From: Actinostola sp. cb2023
Lineage: Eukaryota > Cnidaria > Anthozoa > Actiniaria > Actinostolidae
DNA length: 64,000 bases
Reading direction: 5' to 3'
NCBI GenBank assembly: GCA_033675265.1
Contig: JAUJYZ010000101.1
Span: 34,840-98,839, forward strand
The notes under the pieces were generated by a model. That model had not been told where the DNA came from, did no database searches, and was given only the letters and a program-made list of their open reading frames with translations. Shown piece by piece: positions 1 to 11,773 of the stretch. A program made the position numbers and the translations under genes. Each line of letters starts with the position of its first letter. Within the stretch, counting starts at the first letter, position 1.

Positions 1-376
1 TGCTCTGTCCCGGACTGCGAATTCCAGTCAGAGGACGTCTCCGAAGCCCTGGCATTCGCCCTGCTCACGAACCATGGCCTAGCACACCAAAACTCAGCGC
101 CACAGCCCAAACATACAGCACTGAGAGGCCCAAAACTCGAGCGCCCCAAGGTCGACATCGGCATATCCGTCGAAGAATGGAATATATTTAAAAGACGATG
201 GGAGGTGTTTCGGGCCGGCTCTGGTATCGACGACTCGTCAGCACCCTCGCAGTTGTTCCAGTGTGCCGGGAACGAGCTTGGGGACAACCTTCTCAAGGCG
301 AACCCCAACGCAACAACCGAACCTCTGCACCAACTCATGGCCGCCATACGTTCCCTGGCAGTTATCCCGGTTGCTA
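1..376 (+). pseudogene. Ty3/gypsy gag, N-terminal part (interrupted)
   Basis: Frame 1 is open from base 1 to the AcademH insertion point. It begins mid-protein with a CSVPDCEF zinc-finger-like start (C-x4-C, later H) and continues through an EEWNIFKRRWEVF segment typical of retrotransposon capsid-like Gag. The protein resumes in the same frame after 7081 with the motif VLRTELLRLHQ. The start codon lies before the window. It is scored as broken because a 6.7-kb transposon separates the two halves. Confidence 0.7.
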
Positions 377-485
377 CTAATCCAGTCGCTGGACTCTCCT
401 TTCCGCTCCTCTTTTTTATTGGGCTTCCTTTGTCGCGGAAAGAAGGGTCCAGCAGGGTTTGCCTGCGCATGCGCAAGAATTTATC
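377..485 (+). repeat. Left terminal inverted repeat of the AcademH-like element
   Basis: This 109-bp repeat matches the reverse complement of 6972-7080 base for base. The match ends where the two sides diverge after AATTTATC. It contains the palindrome TGCGCATGCGCA at 464-475. Confidence 0.92.
464..475. promoter_or_regulatory. NRF-1-like palindrome in left TIR
   Basis: TGCGCATGCGCA fits the palindromic NRF-1 consensus known from animals. It lies about 80 bp before the helicase ATG (557), and the same site occurs before the transposase gene in the other TIR. A role as shared promoter element is inferred. Confidence 0.5.
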
Positions 486-556
486 CACTTTCTTGGGTAA
501 TTTACATTGCGCATGAGTATCAGCAACCGCTGGTTTATAAGGTTGGGGGTTCAAAT

Positions 557-2569
557 ATGGCGGCCAGTGTAATGACGGATTCGAAGGATATCGATGAAGC
601 CCTTTCTTTCAGTATTTTACAATTTCCAAAACAATATGTATTGAAAGAAGAACAGATCAGGGTCATTGGTGAGTTTTCGACTGGACATGACGTGTTTGTT
701 AACCTTCAAACGGGATACGGCAAAAGTTTATGCTACATGCTTATTCCATACTTTTGTGATTATATTCGTTTTGGACACAAAGCTAGCAACAATGGCTCGG
801 TCTTATTGTTGGTTTCGCCCCTAATTTCACTCATGGATGATCAAAAACAGTCAATTGAAAATCATGGCCTCTCGTGCACGAAATTGACTCCAGCTTCACT
901 TCGGGATACAGAGCTAATGGCAGATGTATACAGTTGCAAGTTCAAAGTTATAATGTTGTCACCAGAGGCTTTGGAAGATAATTCTGTCAAAAAGGCTATC
1001 TTCAGGATCAAGAAAAACGTGGTGTGTGTTGCAATAGATGAAGCACATTGTATAGAGCAATGGTAAACATTAAGCTTCATAAGTTACATATTATACACTG
1101 TTTTACTGCTTTTAAAACTGATCTAAGCCCATTGTAAATTAATTTATTTTGTCCAAATCTGCTTAGAAATTCTTCACTCTGCAAAGGTATCCCTTTAAAA
1201 TAATAAAATTAATTGTATGCCATTTTATTATCATTGCATCTACAGGGGATGTGAATTTCGAACAGCCTATTGTAAATTGGGGAAAGTACGGAGTTTGCTA
1301 ATGCCTGGTGTACCAGTAATTGCTTTAACTGCAACAGCTACAGACACAACAAGATCAAAAATAATAGAGACACTAGAGATGAAAGGGTGTAGTATCATCA
1401 AAGGCTCAAATAACAGGACAAATATCAATTATTATGTGCAAAAACTACCAAGTTACCAGGATTATGATTCTGAGAAACAGGAGCAGGTGTTTGAAGATTG
1501 CTTTAAGCATATTATCAGTGACTTACAGAAAAATGGATTAAGTAGCCAGAAATGTCTTATTTTTTGTTATTCAAAGGCAAACTGTGTTGACATTTTTGAA
1601 TACTTTGAAAGGAAGCTGAAAGAAACACTGTGGGTTTTCACAGATAAAGGAGAAAAACAGAGAATCATTGAAATGTATGTTAAGGAGACTGATGAGATTA
1701 CAAAGAAAATTGTAATTGAGAGGTTTACTTCAAAGGATGGAAGTTTACGCATTGTTGTGGCAACAGTTGTTTTCGGTATGGGTGTAGACTGTCCCAACAT
1801 AAGAGAAGTTATCCATTTCCGAGCACCTCCATCCTTAATGGCTTATATGCAGGAAAGTGGACGTGCAGGAAGGGATGGCCTGCCCTCTAAAGCTTTACTA
1901 TTCTACTCTTCTAAGGAGTTTGGGAACCGAATGTCACAGTTTAAGAAAAAGGGGAGGAGTAGTGAAATCCAGGTTAAAGACTTACAAGATATGAGAAGGT
2001 ATTGTGAAAATAACAATGCTTGCAGGAGATATTTTTTGTTGGAATATTTTGATGGAAGTCCCAATGCTACAGCTGAACTGTCTATTAATAAAATGAATCC
2101 AAAGCATATATGTTGTGACATTTGTTCTCTGACTTGCACATGTGATAACTGCAAAAGGCCTAAAGATAAAAGTATGACACAGGAATCTGAGCAATCAGCC
2201 CCGACAAATTCTGCCACTTGTTCTTCAGAAAAGAAACTCATTCCTTTATCTTCCAGTCAAAAGCAAGCCCTGAAAGATAAACTTGAGGCATACAGAAGCA
2301 GTTTAATGGAAAGTAACTCCATTCTAGGGGTGGACTACTCTACAGGATTTACACATGAATTGATCACCAATGTTAGTAACTTGTGTGATGAACTTCTTTC
2401 AATTGATGATGTACTGACAAAACTTAATGTGTGGAGTGAAAGTCAAGCTCAAGAAATACTATCAATTTTGTCAACAGTCTCAGAAGATAAACAGTTTGAT
2501 GACTTGTGTGATGATGCTATGATGGCCATAAGCAACATAAATTTATCACAAGAACATACCAAGTTATAA
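557..2569 (+). CDS. RecQ-like SF2 DNA helicase of the AcademH-like transposon
   Basis: Two exons: 557-1062 and 1246-2569, with a GT-AG intron (donor GTAAAC, acceptor CTACAG), giving 609 aa. SF2 motifs are in order: I LQTGYGKSLCY (about residue 53), II IDEAHCIEQW, III ALTATAT, IV LIFCYSK, V VVATVVFGMGVDCPNI, VI YMQESGRAGRDG. A RecQ zinc-binding region follows (YCENNNACRRYFLLEYFD, then HICCDIC). The C-terminus is unassigned. The ATG sits in ATGGCGG, 72 bp inside the end of the TIR. A DEAH box instead of RecQ's more common DEAH/DEVH variants is normal. The gene converges with the transposase; their stop codons are only about 25 bp apart. It presumably acts in the nucleus to unwind transposon or target DNA; that role is inferred. 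No disabling mutation is seen. Confidence 0.88.
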
Positions 2570-2593
2570 CAGTCTGATCTACTATACCTGTAA

Positions 2594-5500
2594 TCAAGCT
2601 GGACCAAGCTTTTGTAACCTTGAAAACTTTTTGATTAAAGTTTTCATCCATTTTAAAACTACTGCCATATCCAAGTGACTTAGAGGTGATCTTGAGTGCT
2701 CAGGGAATGCATGGTGTCTTCTACCAGGTATTTCTGAAAATACTTGTGTTGTCTGCAGTTCATTTACCATCAGTAAGATATCATCATCTGATTGCACAGT
2801 AGAATGATTGCTGGACTGTGGTGTAACAACACATTCCTTATGAAGATTGCCAATAACTTTATCAGTATTATTCATAGAACGTGCGACCCTTTGTGCGTTT
2901 TCCTCATTTAGGCTACCTCCCATCTCATTAAAGAGATGTTTGAGTGTACGTACTTCATGTTCAACTCTAAGGTCGCATTCTATGTTATTGCCATGTCCAC
3001 CTGAATGGCTAAAGAAGCGTCCCCATTTTAGCTTGTGGGCCATGCGGGGTGTGAGCACTGCCTTTACAAGACATAGGTATTTAAATGCCTCGTGAGCATA
3101 CTTAACTTTATTCATCTTGTTGTTTATCTTGGCCTGAAAAATAACAATAAAATGCAATACCAATTTGTCCAGGAAACAAATTAATATTACAGCAATAAAC
3201 ATAATATGAAGCAAATTAAACTAGCAATACAAGAAGACAGCATGTGGCAACAAAATACAGCAGGCATTCCAAAACAAAGTTAAGAAGTTATACCTTGAAC
3301 AATAGCAACATCAATTTCCAACATATTTCCTCTCTAATAGCATCTCCTTCATGAACTGCATCTTCATATTCTTTCACTATTAATCCCAAAGATAGAATAC
3401 TGCAGGCATAGTTGAATATATAGTCATTGGGGTCTTTTTGATCATCTTCTTGTTTTTTGATATGTTCCTGTTTTGCTTTTGGTTTATCATTTTCTTTTGT
3501 CAGCCAAGGCAAGAGTTTAACTGATTTGTTTTCCTTTATCTCTGATCCAGTAGTTTGGGCTTCTTTTTGTGTTTTCTGTATATTTGCGTTGAATAATAAT
3601 TCTTGATCATCAACAGTATTGTCATAATCAACACCATCACTGTCATCAGTACTGCTGTCATAATAGTCGATATCATCATCATCATCATCACCTCTTCCTC
3701 TTACATCATTGGCATCATCTGTTAGGATTATATACAAATTTTACTATAATAATATAATTATGGCTATTTAGATACATTTGGCTACAAATGGAAATACATG
3801 TACTGTATCTCTTTGACTATATACTGTAGCCAAATCTACACTGAATATTAGTAAATAAACTAATGAAAATTAATTAGTTTGAATTAACAATTTAAAGCTG
3901 ACTAATATTTTTATTGTCTTGATTTTCTAGCCTGTAGGCAGGGCAGGCTTCTTTTAAAAGAAGGCAAATGAAAATTGCATACTTTTATTTACATAATTCA
4001 CTTACCTGCTTGATCAGATTGTGTATTAATGCTACTTGTATCTCTTTCAAATACAAATAACTTTATGATATGGTTTGCACTATCATAGAGCCACTGCTTC
4101 TTTTCAGGTGATTTTGCATTTGGAGGTGGAACATTCTTGGTTGGAGTGCTGTCAAGATTTGACATACCAAAATATTTCATGGTTGCAGTAAGAATATGGG
4201 CATCTGTTACATCAACTAGAAGATCTCTTGACTAGAGAAAATTGACAAAAAATGATGATTATAATGAACATTAATATAAATTCATTTATAAAAAGGAATT
4301 CAGTTTCCTTTGAATTGCAAAGTTTGGATTTTCAAAAGTGTTTTCTATACCGGGACCTACCATGCTCATCTCATGTTTTACATCCCCTGTAACATTACTT
4401 CTTCCTGCTACATTCATTAATTGGTACAAAGTTCCAATATCCTTTGATGACTTGCTAGACCATAGAAACTTAAATACAACCTTGAATAATACAATACAAT
4501 ACAATTTATTCAAGTATTCCCATTTATATATATGGTATTACTTATAGATATATTGTATAATTATGTTTATAGATTTCATATAATATAATTATACAATAAC
4601 AGTAACAATAGTAATAAAATATAAGTATTTTAATAATGACCTACATATCATTATCATTATTATTATTACTATAATTACTATTATTTATAGTAATGACAAC
4701 ACAATAAAGCATATACAAAAACATTCACAATTAAAATATCTCACTATTAAAAGGGCCATCTTTGTATGCCAACTCTCTGCAGTTGGTAGGATTCCATCAA
4801 GGCGGAGTAATTGAGTTGGTGCAGTTCTTCTCAATCTCTGAACATTGAAGGCCCTTTCACATGTTAGAAGGTCACCACCAAACACTGTTTCCTCATCACC
4901 AGGTCTGACATATTTATGGAGGTATTCTAAGATTTTTATCATTCCATCAGATGTGTTCTCATCTTCAAACACAAGGCCAAGATTAACTGCCTCTGAGGTT
5001 TTGTTCATCTCTAGTGTGTATTCATGCAAAATGTGTTTTGGTACATATTTACTGTAGGAATGAAAAAAGGGCATGTGTTTGCAAACTACTCTCAGTAACA
5101 AAATACAAAAGTCAGAATTCAGCTTGTCACATTCCCCTTGGTCCAAAAGAAATTCACTTAGGGAAAGTTCCTTCAGATTGCAAATAGAACTGTCATTGGG
5201 TAAGTGGTTAGAATTAATCCTCTCTTTAAATGCCATGGCAAGAAACCAGTGGAATTCTTTGTTCTTGTTATCCTTTCTTTGATCTCTGGCTATGACACGC
5301 CTATCAATATTATCTCCAACCAGTTTGATACTTGTGTTTCTATCTTGAAGCCATGTTATGACTTCTTTATCATAATTCTTCCCAAGCTCATCCAAGTATT
5401 TTATGTACTGGTCATGTGAGATGACTAGTCCTTGGTGATTAGCTCTTGACATTCCCTATGTACACAATATTGCAACATTTTGAGTTGTGTGTGTAGATGA

Positions 5501-6906
5501 ATGTATCCTTGTGTTTTCCATTGTTTATTTATTATTCAAATTAGCTGTCATTAATAGTAATGTGCAAACATATCAAGTGAAACAGTGCTGTCTGAGATTA
5601 CCCTTTAAAAAAAAAAACATAAGCATTTTCTGTTTTGAAAGAGGTGGGGTATCATGGAAGAAGGTCTCCATTCGTCAGTGCTATTTAGTACTAATTATAT
5701 AGTACTGTTTCACGGATATATGGTTTGCACTCAGCTGTATACGTACATGTACTCACCATCTTTGATATGTGCCCCCTTCCAAGAGATATTGAATTGACTA
5801 TGTGAGCTGCAGACATGAACTTGTTCCTACATCTTAATAGTATTGCTATAGCCATACCAATAGAGCCCAATTTGGAATCTACGGTCTTTTGCGTATTGCG
5901 CTCACTGGCTTTTTTAGGACAGCAAACAGACATAATGACACTGTACAGCAGGTGTGCTCTGCTCTTTATTTCTTCCAGTAAGGCTTGAAAAGAAAAGTTC
6001 GTAAGACTTTCAGCATCCTTTTGTCTCAACATTGACGGCATGGCAGTGGAACAAAGTGAGTTGCATTCGTTGTTTAGGTCATTAAGTACTTTCTGCGAGA
6101 CGATTTCTTTTATTGCGCTGTCTTCCATCATTATATCAACGACATTGTCCTGACTGAAAACTACTGAGTAAACAATTCGTGCTTTTCGTCCCGTGATTTT
6201 GAGGTGTGTATCACAAGATGGAAATTTAACAAACAGAAACAACTCGTTTTCTTGCTTATGAGGTGGTGGTGGTTCTTGTTGTTGAGGTACTCTTATTACA
6301 GAATGTGCTTCGGGAGTTGCGATTATCGTGGCTTCTTCCTAAAGAACGAAACCATAAATGATCGAAGGGGATTTTCACTCCAATTGTGACAATAATCACG
6401 TATTACAAATGTTATTAAACAATGCTCAAGAAACAATGAAGATAACTTACCTGGTCCTTCAGTGGATAGACGTTCAAATCGTCGGAATCATTCTCAGTTC
6501 TACTTTCGAGATTTACATCTGGAATGAGCGTTCGCTTTGTTTTTCGACTCTCAGGGCTTCGAACTCTAACTGTTTTTGCCGCAGGTGATTTCCCGGGTGA
6601 TTTCGTTGTAGGCGAGAATGTTTTCTGTGGGCTGTGCAGTCTCTTTTTGCGGTTCTTCTGTGCTTTCGATTGTTTGAAGGATGACGTTAACTCAAATATT
6701 TTCTTCATGATTGTATCAAGTCGACTTTTGCATAGTTTACAACAATACAGCGACGCAATCTCTTCGTCGTCAAAGAAAATTTCGCAATAAATTTGGAAGT
6801 GTTTTGCGAGATCTGTTATTTCGCCACTTCTCTTTACAAGTAGGGCTCTTGCTGTAATGCAAGTTATGTTTTTTCCACAAATATAACAATCCAAACACTC
6901 CGCCAT
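2594..6906 (-). CDS. DUF6589-type (Academ) DDE transposase, seven exons, apparently intact
   Basis: GT-AG exons on the minus strand are 6906-6451, 6338-5757, 5455-4745, 4480-4361, 4231-4006, 3718-3294 and 3133-2594. Phases match throughout, giving about 1019 aa with no stop. The N-terminus is cysteine-rich (CLDCYICGKNITC; LYCCKLC), probably zinc-binding, followed by a basic Ser/Pro linker. The core shows KLVGDNIDRRV (D about 394), VFGGDLLTCERA (D about 541), a LYQLMNVAGRSNV segment, an acidic insert (DDDDDD, exon 6) and a C-terminal FFSHSGGHGNNIECDLRVEH (E about 898). These match my memory of the DUF6589/Academ transposase pattern and suggest a DDE triad; residue assignment is inferred. The start ATGGCGG mirrors the helicase start. 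Introns hold AT-rich sequence and a MITE end (5670-5734). Confidence 0.82.
5670..5734. repeat. Solo end of a GAGTGCAAAC-type TA MITE in transposase intron 2
   Basis: The stretch containing CTATTTAGTACTAATTA and ending CACGGATATATGGTTTGCAC resembles the right end of the MITE at 47827-47970. No left end is seen. Confidence 0.45.
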
Positions 6907-6971
6907 TTTACTTTTAGCCACGGGAAAAATCAGCGGGAAAGAAAATAACCCCTTTCCTCGGAGGTACGCAT

Positions 6972-7080
6972 GATAAATTCTTGCGCATGCGCAGGCAAAC
7001 CCTGCTGGACCCTTCTTTCCGCGACAAAGGAAGCCCAATAAAAAAGAGGAGCGGAAAGGAGAGTCCAGCGACTGGATTAG
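6972..7080 (-). repeat. Right terminal inverted repeat of the AcademH-like element
   Basis: Perfect inverted copy of 377-485, ending GGATTAG at 7080 and followed by the direct repeat GTTGCTA. Confidence 0.92.
6982..6993. promoter_or_regulatory. NRF-1-like palindrome in right TIR
   Basis: Same TGCGCATGCGCA palindrome, about 76 bp upstream of the transposase start codon at 6906 on the minus strand. Confidence 0.5.
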
Positions 7081-10000
7081 GTTGCTACCAGCGTCCTCCG
7101 CACCGAACTTCTGCGGCTTCACCAAGAGCGTGACGAGCCAGTCAGAGCATTCGCGGCCAAGGTCCGAGGGAAGGCAGAAACGTGTGCCTTCGCCACCAAG
7201 TGCCCTTGCGGATTGTCTGCAAACTACACAGACCACGCCATCCGTGACGTCATCGTGAATGGTCTCTACGACAACGACATACGCCGGGAGGTCCTGGGCG
7301 TCGTAGACATCCTCCAGAAACCTGTCAACGAAGTCATCGCCCTGGTTGAAAACAAGGAGATGGCCCGGAACGCCATGCCCTCCTCCTCCCTGTCCCCAGT
7401 ATCGTCCTTCCGGCGTCAGACAAACCCGACAGCAACCCCCTCCACCGCCCCGTCCCGAACAGACCAGGCCAAGGAGATAAAATGCCCTGAGTGCCATACC
7501 ACCTTCAAGATCTTCACGGAGGGGTCTCGGGGCTGGAACACCACACCTCACCAGTTGTGCATCACCTGCTACAGGGAGCGGCACCGAAGGAAGCGCCAGC
7601 AACGTCTACCACAACAGCGCTCGCCCCAGTCCCCCTCATCAGCCGTTCAGGCCGTAGAGTCAGACTCGATCTCGCAGGTCGCAGCCCTCCATACAGACCA
7701 CCCAAGGGCTTCATGCCACTCTCGCAGGCGCCGCCGCAAACGCACCTACACAACTCACGGCACTGTGAGCAAACCGTCTGTACCGAGACTGGCCCACCAC
7801 ATCTTCACCAAGGGTGGCTGGCGACAAGCCCGCCTGCGAGACCACCCTACAGTACCTTTGACGATATCGATCGCCCGACCAAGCCGTGCTGGTAACCACA
7901 CCTGTGGCAACGCCCCAGTGATCCAGGCCGAAGTCCCCGCCATAGCCGACACAGGCACACAATCTGACCTGTGGTCTCTGGACAGCTACCTCGCCTGCGG
8001 TTTCCCACTGGATGGCCTCCAACCTATCAGCCTCAGCCTATCGGCAGCCAACCGTTCCCCCATTAGTATTGAAGGGGCGTTCTTTGCCAAGCTGGCTACT
8101 AAGTCTCGCAGCGGCGAGATTGCGACGTGCCACAGCATGGTCTATGTCAGCAGCTCGGTCAAGTCAATGTACCTGTCGTACGAGTCCCTACTGAACCTGG
8201 GGCTACTGCCACACACCTTCCCGTCCATTGATGATGACGTAAACCAGCAGCGGGCCCCACGTACCGCCCCATCCGTTAACGCTACGAGAGAAATCAATGA
8301 TGGCTACTCAACACACCACGACGCACATGACGTGCCATGCCCGTGCCCCCTACGCCAAGTCGCTCCACAACGACCGATGAAGCTACCCTTTCCCTGCATC
8401 CCTGAGAACAACGTACGCATGAAGGCATGGCTGCTCGAGCGCTACGCTGCGTCCACGTTCAACACGTGCCCTCACCGAGCACTCCCTTGCATGGAGGGGC
8501 CAGCAGTGGAGATCCACCTTGACCCAACTGCCACACCCAAGGCCTGCCACACCCCCGCGAACGTACCCATCCACTGGCAGCAACGAGTGTATGACGACCT
8601 TCTCCGAGACGAGGCCCTTGGCGTCATTGAGCGCGTGCCTTACGGCGAACCCGTCACCTGGTGCCACAGGATGGTCATGACACAGAAGCATGACGGCACC
8701 CCACGGCGAACAGTCGACCTCTCGCCGCTCAACAAATTCTGCCAGCGGGAGACGTTCGCAATGGAATCACCTTTCCACCTGGCGCGCCGCATACCTAAGA
8801 ACACCTGGAAGACGGTGACCGACGCCTGGAATGGCTACCACAGTGTCCCTCTACGCGAGTCGGATCGTCACCTGACCACCTTCATCACGCCGTTCGGCCG
8901 CTGGCGATACATGAGGGCACCGCAAGGGTTCCTGTCATCAGGGGACGGCTACAACCGCCGCTTCGACGCTATACTATCCTCGGTGGAGCGAAAGGAGCGC
9001 TGCGTGGACGACACCATCCACTACGACACCGAACTGGAGCAGCACTGGTGGCGAACCATCGACCTCCTAACCCGCATCGGACAGGCAGGCGTCGTCCTCA
9101 ACCCTGAAAAGTTCCAGTTCGCAGAACGCAGCGTTAACTTCGCCGGTTTCAGGGTACCAGACGAGACAATTGAGCCGCTGCCCAAATATCTCGACGCCAT
9201 CAGGAACTTTCCCCAACCCACATCCACCACGGATATCAGGAACTGGTTCGGCCTCGTCAACCAGGTGTCCAACTATGCACAGCTACGCGACGTCATGGCC
9301 CCCTTCAAACCCTTCCTCAGCGCCCGCTGCAAGTTCTCGTGGTCACCTGAACTGGACGACGCATTTCAAGCGTCTAAAGATGCTATCGTCAAAGCCATCC
9401 GCCAGGGTGTAGAGATCTTTGACCTACAGAGACGCACGTGCCTTCGCCCCGACTGGTCCAAGCGCGGCATAGGCTATTTCCTCCTCCAACAGCACTGCAG
9501 CTGCCCATCCGGTGCCCCCGACTGCTGCCCCAACGGATGGAGGATCACCCTTGCTGGCTCACGGTTCCTCTCCTCAGCCGAGCAGCGCTATGCAGCCATC
9601 GAGGGAGAAGCACTGGCCGTAGCCTGGGGCCTTGAACAGACCCGCTATTTCACACAAGGGTGCGACAACTTAATCGTCATAACCGACCACAAGCCGCTGG
9701 TCAAGATATTTGGCGACCGAACCCTCGACGAAATCACCAACTCGCGCCTGTTCCGCTTGAAGCAGCGCACCCTCCCGTGGAGATTTGACACCCAGCACAT
9801 GCCGGGGAAAAGTAACCAAGCCGCAGATGCCACCTCGAGACACCCCTCACCGTCTGGCTCTGTGAACAGCGCCTCTCTTGGAGCACCCAATGCACCCGAC
9901 CTCGCAGAGTCAGCGCTGATGGCCGCAATCCGCAGTGACACTAAAGAGCTCGGGACCATCTCCTGGCCCCTCCTCTCACAGGAGACAGCCGCAGGCACAA

Positions 10001-11432
10001 CCCTAAGTCACCTGCTGAAGCTCACCGAGCAAGGAGGCCTCGATAAAGACGACCCGACCCTCGGCAGCCTTCGGCCCATTTGCGACGCTGTGTATGCCCA
10101 AGATGGCGTCCTCCTGTATCAAGACCGTGTTGTTGTCCCCCAATCTCTCCGCCGTCGAGTCCTCCAGCACCCCCACGCAGCCCACCAGGGGATCTCCAAT
10201 ATGGAACAGCGTGCCCGCGCCATCGTATATTGGCCAGGGATGTCGAAGGAAATCCGTGAAACGAGAGAGGGATGCACAGACTGCAATAGAAACGCCCCCT
10301 CACAAGCCGCAACGCCACCTCTGCCATCCCAGCCACCGTCAACTCCCTTCGAAGCGGTCTTCGCCGACTTCTTTGACTACGGAGGCCGCCACTACCTCGT
10401 CGCAGGAGACCGTCTATCTGGCTGGGTAGAGGTACTGAGCTCCACAGCAGGCACCTCCCTTGGGGGATCCGCCACCTACGCTCATTCTTCAGCACATTTG
10501 GAGTACCACAGGAACTCTCCAGTGATGGCGGCCCAGAATTCAAAGCGAGGTATACGGAGGATTTCCTCCAACTATGGGGCGTGAAGCATCGCATATCCTC
10601 GGTCAGCTTCCCACAATCTAACGGAAGGGCTGAGGTAGCTGTAAAGACAGCAAAGCGACTTCTGATGTCCAACACCGGCCCGACTGGAAGTCTCGATCAC
10701 GACCGGTTCCTGTGTGCCATGCTCCAGCTGAGGAACACCCCAGACCCTGACTGCAACCTCTCCCCTGCGCAGATCATCTTCGGTCGCCCGCTACGAGACT
10801 CCCTAGCCTTCGTTAACCGCTTGGACAAGTACACCAACCCCAACATTCGCCCAATATGGCGGCACGCTTGGGCCGCAAAGGAAGATGCTCTCCGGGCACG
10901 CATGACCCGCACCACTGAGAGTCTGAAGGCCCACTCGCGGGCACTACGCCCCCTGTCAATCGGCGAGCAAGTCTTCCTGCACAATCAGCAAGGCTCCAAC
11001 CCAACCAAGTGGGACAGATCGGGAGTGGTCATGGAATCACCCGGTCACGACCAGTACCGTGTGAAGGTGGATGGTTCTGGAAGACTTACATTGCGCAACC
11101 GCCGCTTCCATCGCGCGTACACCCAAGCCACCCCCTCCATCACACCTCGACAGCAGACAGCATCAGACCCATCCGACAGCAGTGCCGGACAGCGGACGAC
11201 ATCTCCACCCACAGCAGCCGCCCCCGACTGCCTCCCTGAGGAAGAACCCCAAGAGCCACAAGTGCCATCTGGTCCCCCAAGGCATACAGCAGATGCACCA
11301 CCCATCCAGTTGCCATCAGCTGGCAGTGACACAACGCCGCCACAGATTCTACCCCACCACCCGCCACGTCCACAACGTGCGCGACGGCCGCCCAAGCGAT
11401 ATGAGCCAGAAACAGGGCAATGGCTTGAATGA
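7081..11432 (+). pseudogene. Ty3/gypsy Gag-Pol remainder: protease, RT, RNase H, integrase
   Basis: The frame from 7081 continues gag (capsid C-terminus, then a cysteine-rich segment around 7480-7580). Next come a protease (ADTGTQS, about 7946), RT (DAWNGYHSVPL about 8821; APQGFLSSGDGYNRRFD; catalytic CVDD at 9001-9012, in place of the usual YVDD), RNase H (RPDWSKRGIGYF, GEALAVAWGLEQ, TDHKPLV) and the integrase HHCC finger (about 10170-10290). The first integrase aspartate is in FADFFDYGG (about 10366). A frameshift in or near the G-run at about 10458-10480 moves the second aspartate (SSDGGPEF, about 10520) and the glutamate (NGRAEVAVKTAK) into another frame, which is open to 11432. The tail is proline-rich. 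The helicase-transposase insertion and the frameshift make this copy non-functional unless the shift is an assembly or sequencing error. Confidence 0.88.
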
Positions 11433-11485
11433 GTCCTCCTACCTACGCCGCACTTCGTCACCGAAGGTTTTCGGACTGGGGGGGA

Positions 11486-11761
11486 TGAAGGGACTACCCG
11501 CTGACCAACAGTCAGCTCTGAGTTACCGCTGACCCGAATGAGTAAGCAGTCAGCCATTTTGTTTACATCTACAAACTAATCTTGAAGCACGACCCTATGC
11601 CCATGTAATTGCACTTATATGATTACTGTGAGTCTTTAGCTTCTGATATATTGTCTATTTGTTATCTTGTTATTTAGTTTTACACTTTAATTGTATTGTA
11701 GGACTTATCATCGTCGTCATTAAACTTCATTTTGAAATCACGATCGAGGAGTCTTTCTTCA
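11486..11761 (+). repeat. Candidate 3' LTR of the gypsy element
   Basis: The G-rich purine tract GACTGGGGGGGATGAAGGGA precedes this stretch, which could open with TG (11486) and end TTCTTCA (11761). An ATTAAA polyadenylation-like signal lies near 11720. No second copy is in the window, so both borders are guesses. Confidence 0.35.
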
Positions 11762-11773
11762 GAAATCGTGAAC

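Larger units (their letters stand above)
377..7080. mobile_element. AcademH-like DNA transposon, apparently complete
   Basis: The element is bounded by perfect 109-bp inverted repeats (377-485 and 6972-7080) beginning CTAATCCAGTCGCTGG. Direct repeats flank it: GTTGCTA at 370-376 and 7081-7087, extendable to the 9-mer GGTTGCTAC depending on where the TIR is taken to start. It carries two convergent spliced genes, a RecQ-like helicase (+) and a DUF6589-type transposase (-), both open throughout. A transposase plus SF2 helicase is, from memory, the defining content of the AcademH lineage. It sits inside a gypsy gag frame, so it is younger than that copy. The identity of the TIRs and the intact genes suggest recent activity. 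Confidence 0.85.
1..11761 (+). mobile_element. Ty3/gypsy LTR retrotransposon, 5' end outside window, split by a DNA transposon
   Basis: GC-rich coding sequence with gag, protease, RT, RNase H and integrase in Ty3/gypsy order runs from base 1 to 376 and resumes at 7081. The 377-7080 block is a later AcademH-like insertion. The reading frame is continuous across the junction when the insert and one copy of the target duplication are ignored. The 5' LTR is upstream of the window. A purine-rich tract near 11476-11495 and a following candidate LTR mark the 3' end. The GC-rich composition contrasts sharply with the AT-rich surroundings, consistent with a younger or differently biased element. Confidence 0.85.

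Noticed and set aside
4640..4700. ATT-rich tract considered as a CRISPR-like or origin repeat
   Set aside because: Simple AT microsatellite in an intron of the transposase gene.
377..7080. Helicase considered as a host RecQ gene or a Helitron Rep-helicase
   Set aside because: It lies between perfect TIRs with a DUF6589-type transposase; no HUH Rep motif and no Helitron ends are present.
7491..11557. Many long antisense and alternate frames within the gypsy pol
   Set aside because: The GC-rich coding region leaves shadow frames open; none carries a motif.
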